Shown here one piece after another: positions 61,115 to 64,000 of a stretch of 64,000 bases of DNA. The notes below the pieces were generated by a model. That model searched no databases. It saw only the letters and a list, made by a program, of their open reading frames with translations, and was not told the DNA's origin. A program made the position numbers and the translations under genes. This DNA is from Duncaniella freteri (GTDB lineage Bacteria > Bacteroidota > Bacteroidia > Bacteroidales > Muribaculaceae): assembly GCF_004766125.1 (NCBI RefSeq), contig NZ_SJSA01000001.1, positions 620,001-684,000 on the forward strand. The letters are read 5' to 3'. Every line of letters starts with the position of its first letter. Position 1 is the stretch's first letter.

Positions 61115-62413
61115 TTACTTAAAAAATTCTTTGAAAGCTTTTACTGTGTATGCCTGATCAAGAGCCGAAGCGGTCTCCCTCACGGAATGCATCGCCCATA
61201 GAGCATTGCCCATATCCACACCTCGCAGATCCATCTGAGATGTCAGGATATTGCCGAGAGTAGAACCGCCAGGGACATCACTATGGTTGACAAATGTCTG
61301 ACAAGGCACTCCAGCCCTCTCACATATGGCCCGGAACACACCTGACGAATCGGCATCTGTCATATATTTGCATCGGGCGTTGATCTTTATCACAGGACCA
61401 CCGCCAGGCACAGGATGATTGGTGGGATCGTACTTCTCGCCATAATTAGGATGGAATGCGTGGGCATTGTCTGCCGACACCATGAATGAGTTAGCTATGC
61501 TCCGGTCAAAGTCCTCCAGACTGCCACCAAGCGACTCGACAATACGGCGCAGCATATTGGCAAGCACAGGTGAGGCTGCTCCCTGCTTGGTGCCTGATCC
61601 TGTCTCCTCATTATCAAAAATAGCCATCACACGTGTCTGTCCGCAATCACCATCTGACTCGGTAAGGGCTGTGAGAGCGGCATGCACCATGCTCAGATCA
61701 TCAAGCCTGCCTGATGTGACAAACTCATCATTCATGCCTACAAGACAAGCCGGAGTAGTGTCATATAGCGATAGGTCAAAATCAAGAATATCATCCACTT
61801 TGCATCCGAGAGCCTCAGCCACAAGGCGTATAAGCATTCCCTTTGCCTCAGCCTGCTCCTTGACAATCGCTATCACAGGGAGCAGGTCTTTTTGGGCTGA
61901 CAGCCTGTTGCCTTCATTGACCTGACGATTGAAATGTATCGCCAGATGTGGAATTGTGAGGAGCGGACGGTCAAACTTCACAAGTTCAACACGTGGACGC
62001 AAAGGATCTTCACTCCTAAGCACCACACGCCCTGCTATAGACAAAGGCCTGTCAAACCATGTATACATTATTGGACCTCCATACACTTCGACATTTAGTT
62101 TCACCACTCCGCCATCGCTCACCATCTCCGGATGAGGCTTGATACGGAACGTAGGTGAATCACTGTGAGCAGCTATTATGCGGAACCCTGCCGACGGAGC
62201 AGCATCAGCCACATTCACGGCAAACACTGCGCTATCATTTTTCACGACATAATACTTTCCTCCTGGCTTGATGTCCCATGCCTGAGCCGGATCAAGGCGT
62301 GTATATCCCGCCAAGTCAAGACGTGAAGCCACAGTACGGGCTGCATAAAAATTCACAGGACTCTTGTCGAGGAATTCCATCAGGTCCCTCGCGATAATGT
62401 TTACCTCTTGCAT
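61115..62413 (-). CDS. apeB: M18 family aminopeptidase
   Basis: A dinuclear zinc aminopeptidase, 432 residues. Motifs: N-terminal FLDKSPVNFYAARTVASRL, AAHSDSPTFRIKPHPE (His/Asp metal site), ALTESDGDCGQTRVMAIFDNEETGSGTKQGAAS with the catalytic Glu pair, MVSADNAHAFHPNYGEKYDPTN and DVPGGSTLGNILTSQMDLRGVDMG. M18 enzymes favour N-terminal acidic or hydrophobic residues. No signal peptide, so cytoplasmic. It is divergent from the unit at 62490 and preceded by a good promoter at 62443-62473. Confidence 0.93.
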   Translation of the reverse strand: MQEVNIIARDLMEFLDKSPVNFYAARTVASRLDLAGYTRLDPAQAWDIKPGGKYYVVKNDSAVFAVNVADAAPSAGFRIIAAHSDSPTFRIKPHPEMVSDGGVVKLNVEVYGGPIMYTWFDRPLSIAGRVVLRSEDPLRPRVELVKFDRPLLTIPHLAIHFNRQVNEGNRLSAQKDLLPVIAIVKEQAEAKGMLIRLVAEALGCKVDDILDFDLSLYDTTPACLVGMNDEFVTSGRLDDLSMVHAALTALTESDGDCGQTRVMAIFDNEETGSGTKQGAASPVLANMLRRIVESLGGSLEDFDRSIANSFMVSADNAHAFHPNYGEKYDPTNHPVPGGGPVIKINARCKYMTDADSSGVFRAICERAGVPCQTFVNHSDVPGGSTLGNILTSQMDLRGVDMGNALWAMHSVRETASALDQAYTVKAFKEFFK

Positions 62414-62442
62414 ATTTAAGTGTATGTTGAAATATTACGCAC

Positions 62443-62473
62443 AAATCTAATCAAAATCCACCGATAAACCAAA
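62443..62473 (-). promoter_or_regulatory. Promoter of the M18 aminopeptidase gene
   Basis: Minus-strand -33 TTTG (62470-62473), 19-nt spacer, -7 TAGATTTG (62443-62450); start near 62438, about 25 nt before the ATG at 62413. Confidence 0.65.
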
Positions 62474-62489
62474 ATTCGCAGTGATTCCG

Positions 62490-62520
62490 TTGACAGAATC
62501 AAAAAACTTCCGTATCTTTG
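62490..62520 (+). promoter_or_regulatory. Divergent promoter-like element
   Basis: -7 TATCTTTG (62513-62520), with GTTG (62489-62492) as a -33-like box 20 nt before it. The start would be near 62526. No protein-coding gene follows on the plus strand within the window's next 1.4 kb. Confidence 0.5.
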
Positions 62521-62525
62521 TCCCC

Positions 62526-62626
62526 ATAAATCATCCCCATCCCTTATTCACTTTTACACCAACCCATAAAGTGAATAAAAAAAGTCGAGCAGTTCGTGAG
62601 AACAGCCCGACTTTATTTTTATCTTT
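62526..62626 (+). ncRNA. Candidate two-hairpin small RNA
   Basis: Downstream of a promoter-like element, the plus strand has an 11-bp perfect stem TTATTCACTTT/AAAGTGAATAA (62544-62554, 62568-62578), then a terminator-like hairpin (62581-62614) with a GTGA tetraloop and a T-rich tail. The total would be about 95-100 nt with no ORF. Alternative: the second hairpin is only the terminator of the minus-strand FAH-like gene, and the promoter match is chance. Confidence 0.35.
62581..62614 (-). terminator. Terminator of the rex-FAH-like operon
   Basis: AAAGTCG (62581-62587) and CGACTTT (62608-62614), plus inner GC/GC and GTTC/GAAC pairs around a GTGA tetraloop, with a seven-T run on the minus strand (A run at 62577-62583). 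It ends the gene stopping at 62645. On the plus strand it could also terminate a transcript. Confidence 0.7.
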
Positions 62627-62644
62627 TATCTATGAAATCCGGTC

Positions 62645-63190
62645 TTATACGACCTTAATGTTCAGCAATTCGCGAGAGCCGTCACAGAGTGCGACGACAC
62701 GCATACGAGGGGATATCGCAATCCCACACTCAGGGACGACAGGGATCATCAGCACATCTCCCATACGTAGAGAGGTCAGTCTGCTTGCCTCGCTCACAAT
62801 ACTGTCAATGACATCCTTAGTCACATCATGACACCCTACAGGCACATCACCAATCATTACAGATCCGAGCCCAAAGAATTCCTGCGGACATATCCATTCA
62901 CCAAAATTTATCGAGCAATCCATCCCGGACAGCACACCTTCCGGAATGTCACATCCACCCGAGGGAACTATCCTGACTGCAACCGACAATGCATCATAAT
63001 ACCTCGATGCAAACTTCTCACTTATGCTCTTTCCAAGCCTGTTCACACGCACTGCCACATAAGGAACCGCCATCCAGTCCTTTCCGAAATCAGGATAGAA
63101 CACAGGACGCCCTGGAAGCAACATTGCAGAGTCAGGGTGAAAATCCACATTAAAAACAGGAGAAGAGCTTATCACACGTATTATCTTCAT
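62645..63190 (-). CDS. FAH-family-like protein lacking metal ligands (probable pseudo-enzyme)
   Basis: A 181-residue protein. Blocks such as MKIIRVISSSPVFNVDFHPDSAML, PVFYPDFGKDW, VRVNRLGKSISEKFASRYYDALSV and SEASRLTSLRMGDVLMIPVVPECGIAISPRMRV align in my reading with fumarylacetoacetate hydrolase-family proteins (typical: FMKPDSALLKDGKPFFIPDF, RINRLGKNIAERFAHRYYDEVTVGIDFTARDLQ). The family's metal site (YETE in the strand after PDF, and Asp in FTARDLQ) is replaced here by AVPYVAVRV and a divergent sequence, so catalysis is improbable. It is 7 nt downstream of rex and likely cotranscribed. Homology is based on memory of the family, so moderate confidence. Confidence 0.6.
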   Translation of the reverse strand: MKIIRVISSSPVFNVDFHPDSAMLLPGRPVFYPDFGKDWMAVPYVAVRVNRLGKSISEKFASRYYDALSVAVRIVPSGGCDIPEGVLSGMDCSINFGEWICPQEFFGLGSVMIGDVPVGCHDVTKDVIDSIVSEASRLTSLRMGDVLMIPVVPECGIAISPRMRVVALCDGSRELLNIKVV

Positions 63191-63197
63191 ACTATAT

Positions 63198-63833
63198 TCA
63201 TCTCTGTTCCATACGGTTGTACATCACTGCAAGATGTGCATATATAGAAGTATTCTCGATAGTTATCTCCGGAGATGTCTTGAAATGGAATGGCGTGAAG
63301 TTCCATAACGCCTTGATACCGGCTGCAACACACAGCTCCGTCACCTCGGCGGCATATTCCACGGGCACCGCCAGCACAGCAATCTCCGCCCCTAAAGATT
63401 CCCGACGTGCGGCAAGCTCGGATATGTCATACACCGGGGTGCCGGCTATCTCAGTACCTATCAACTCGGGGTTCACATCAAAACCTGCCACTATGTCAAG
63501 ACCGTATCTTGAAAGTCCTGAGTCCATGATCAGAGCCTTCCCCAGACTGCCGACACCCATCATCACGGCATTATGACACTTGTGGAATCCAAGAAAATCA
63601 TTGAGACCCTGCTCAAGTTGAGCCACCTCATAACCGATCCTGGTCTTTCCTTTTATGTTGAGATATGACAAGTCCTTGGCTATCTGTGAGGCATCCACAT
63701 TGAGCTGCTGAGAGATAGCGGTCGATGACACATATTCAACGCCTTGGGCTCTGAGGCGTTGCACACAAGCGAGATACCACGGAAGGCGGCGTATCGCTGG
63801 TTCAGGCACATAAGGATATCGAGGCGTTTCCAT
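63198..63833 (-). CDS. rex: Redox-sensing transcriptional repressor Rex
   Basis: Rex is a dimeric repressor that senses the NADH/NAD+ ratio. From ATG 63833 (METPRYPYVPEPAIRRLPWYLACVQRLRAQG) the 211-residue protein has a winged-helix DNA-binding part (EYVSSTAISQQLNVDASQIAKDLSYLNIKGKTRIGYEV, about 33-70) and a Rossmann NAD-binding part (AVMMGVGSLGKALIMDSGLSRYGLDIVAGFDVNPELIG, IAVLAVPVEYAAEVTELCVAAGIKALWNFTPFHF). Longer in-frame starts up to 63980 add an AT-rich non-conserved stretch and overlap the promoter region. Its targets are not visible; a Rex autoregulation site may lie upstream. Confidence 0.94.
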   Translation of the reverse strand: METPRYPYVPEPAIRRLPWYLACVQRLRAQGVEYVSSTAISQQLNVDASQIAKDLSYLNIKGKTRIGYEVAQLEQGLNDFLGFHKCHNAVMMGVGSLGKALIMDSGLSRYGLDIVAGFDVNPELIGTEIAGTPVYDISELAARRESLGAEIAVLAVPVEYAAEVTELCVAAGIKALWNFTPFHFKTSPEITIENTSIYAHLAVMYNRMEQR

Positions 63834-63916
63834 AATATTAATTTCATACATGACGAGCATCAAGACCACTTGCATCCAAATGATTCTGACACTCACATAT
63901 GGAAGTTTATGAGACA

Positions 63917-63950
63917 CAAAATTAGTAATTTTTTCTCTAAAATTTAGAGA
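63917..63950 (-). promoter_or_regulatory. Putative rex promoter with palindrome
   Basis: Minus-strand -7 TAATTTTG (63917-63924); start near 63912, about 80 nt before the rex ATG. The palindrome TCTCTAAAATTTAGAGA (63934-63950), 8-bp arms round one base, lies where a repressor could block the -33 region. It does not resemble the classic Rex box (TTGTGAA-type). Confidence 0.35.
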
Positions 63951-64000
63951 TGCCGTGATTTTTGAGTATTTTTGTGCCAAATACTTTAATTTAACGCTCA

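Overview
The window looks like chromosomal DNA of a gut Bacteroidales bacterium, most likely Muribaculaceae or a close relative. Evidence: two SusC/SusD pairs, many SPII lipoproteins, SusB-type GH97, an OmpA-family barrel, a GT3 glycogen synthase, an SDR-type mannonate oxidoreductase, a DUF4295 protein beside rpmG/rpmB, and repeated TTTG-(19-21 nt)-TAnnTTTG promoters, which are the Bacteroidota housekeeping signature. Base composition is even. I see no phage, IS, CRISPR or other obvious mobile DNA. The family-level placement is inference.

Layout, left to right. 1-3.4 kb: start of aroC (cut by the window edge), ybaK, then pnp on the + strand, ending at a 56-bp perfect palindrome. 3.4-7.3 kb (-): cytoplasmic GH13 enzyme, patatin-like lipase, exported GH105 hydrolase. 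7.4-15.5 kb (-): five-gene outer-membrane uptake operon (susC, susD, DUF4843 lipoprotein, PKD-like lipoprotein, TlpA-like thioredoxin). 15.8-21 kb (+): holB, an AddB-like PD-(D/E)XK nuclease, hemW. 21-28 kb (-): a PurF-like protein lacking the catalytic N-terminal Cys, the rpmB-rpmG-DUF4295 operon, a ROK sugar kinase, ispD-recG and a small lipoprotein. 28.7-36.9 kb (-): a catabolic block in two operons, Nudix regulator-xylB-xylA-xylose transporter, then eda-uxuA-uxuB. 37-38.3 kb (+): OmpA-like porin. 38.4-49.5 kb (-): HD protein, lipoprotein and SusB-like GH97, preceded by a second susCD pair and a large metzincin-type metalloprotease. 50-53.9 kb (-): polA-sufT-like-lpxH. 54-60.8 kb (+): polyprenyl synthase, a GT4 glycosyltransferase, glycogen synthase and glycogen phosphorylase. 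61-64 kb (-): tRNA-Pro(CGG), M18 aminopeptidase, an apparent pseudo-enzyme of the fumarylacetoacetate hydrolase (FAH) family, and the redox repressor rex.

Functionally, the xyl and uxu/eda operons would send xylose to the pentose phosphate pathway and mannonate, derived from glucuronate, to pyruvate plus glyceraldehyde-3-phosphate. GH105 and GH97 together with the SusCD systems release and import glycans or peptides, and GlgA/GlgP store and mobilise glucose. The rest is housekeeping.

I found no dramatic new multi-gene system. The best leads are three proteins of known families that have lost catalytic residues (PurF-like, the PolA proofreading domain, the FAH-like protein), a Nudix-fold regulator with a broken Nudix box heading the xylose operon, three short promoter-hairpin units that may be small RNAs or tiny genes, the perfect palindrome after pnp, and promoters close enough to start codons to suggest leaderless mRNAs.
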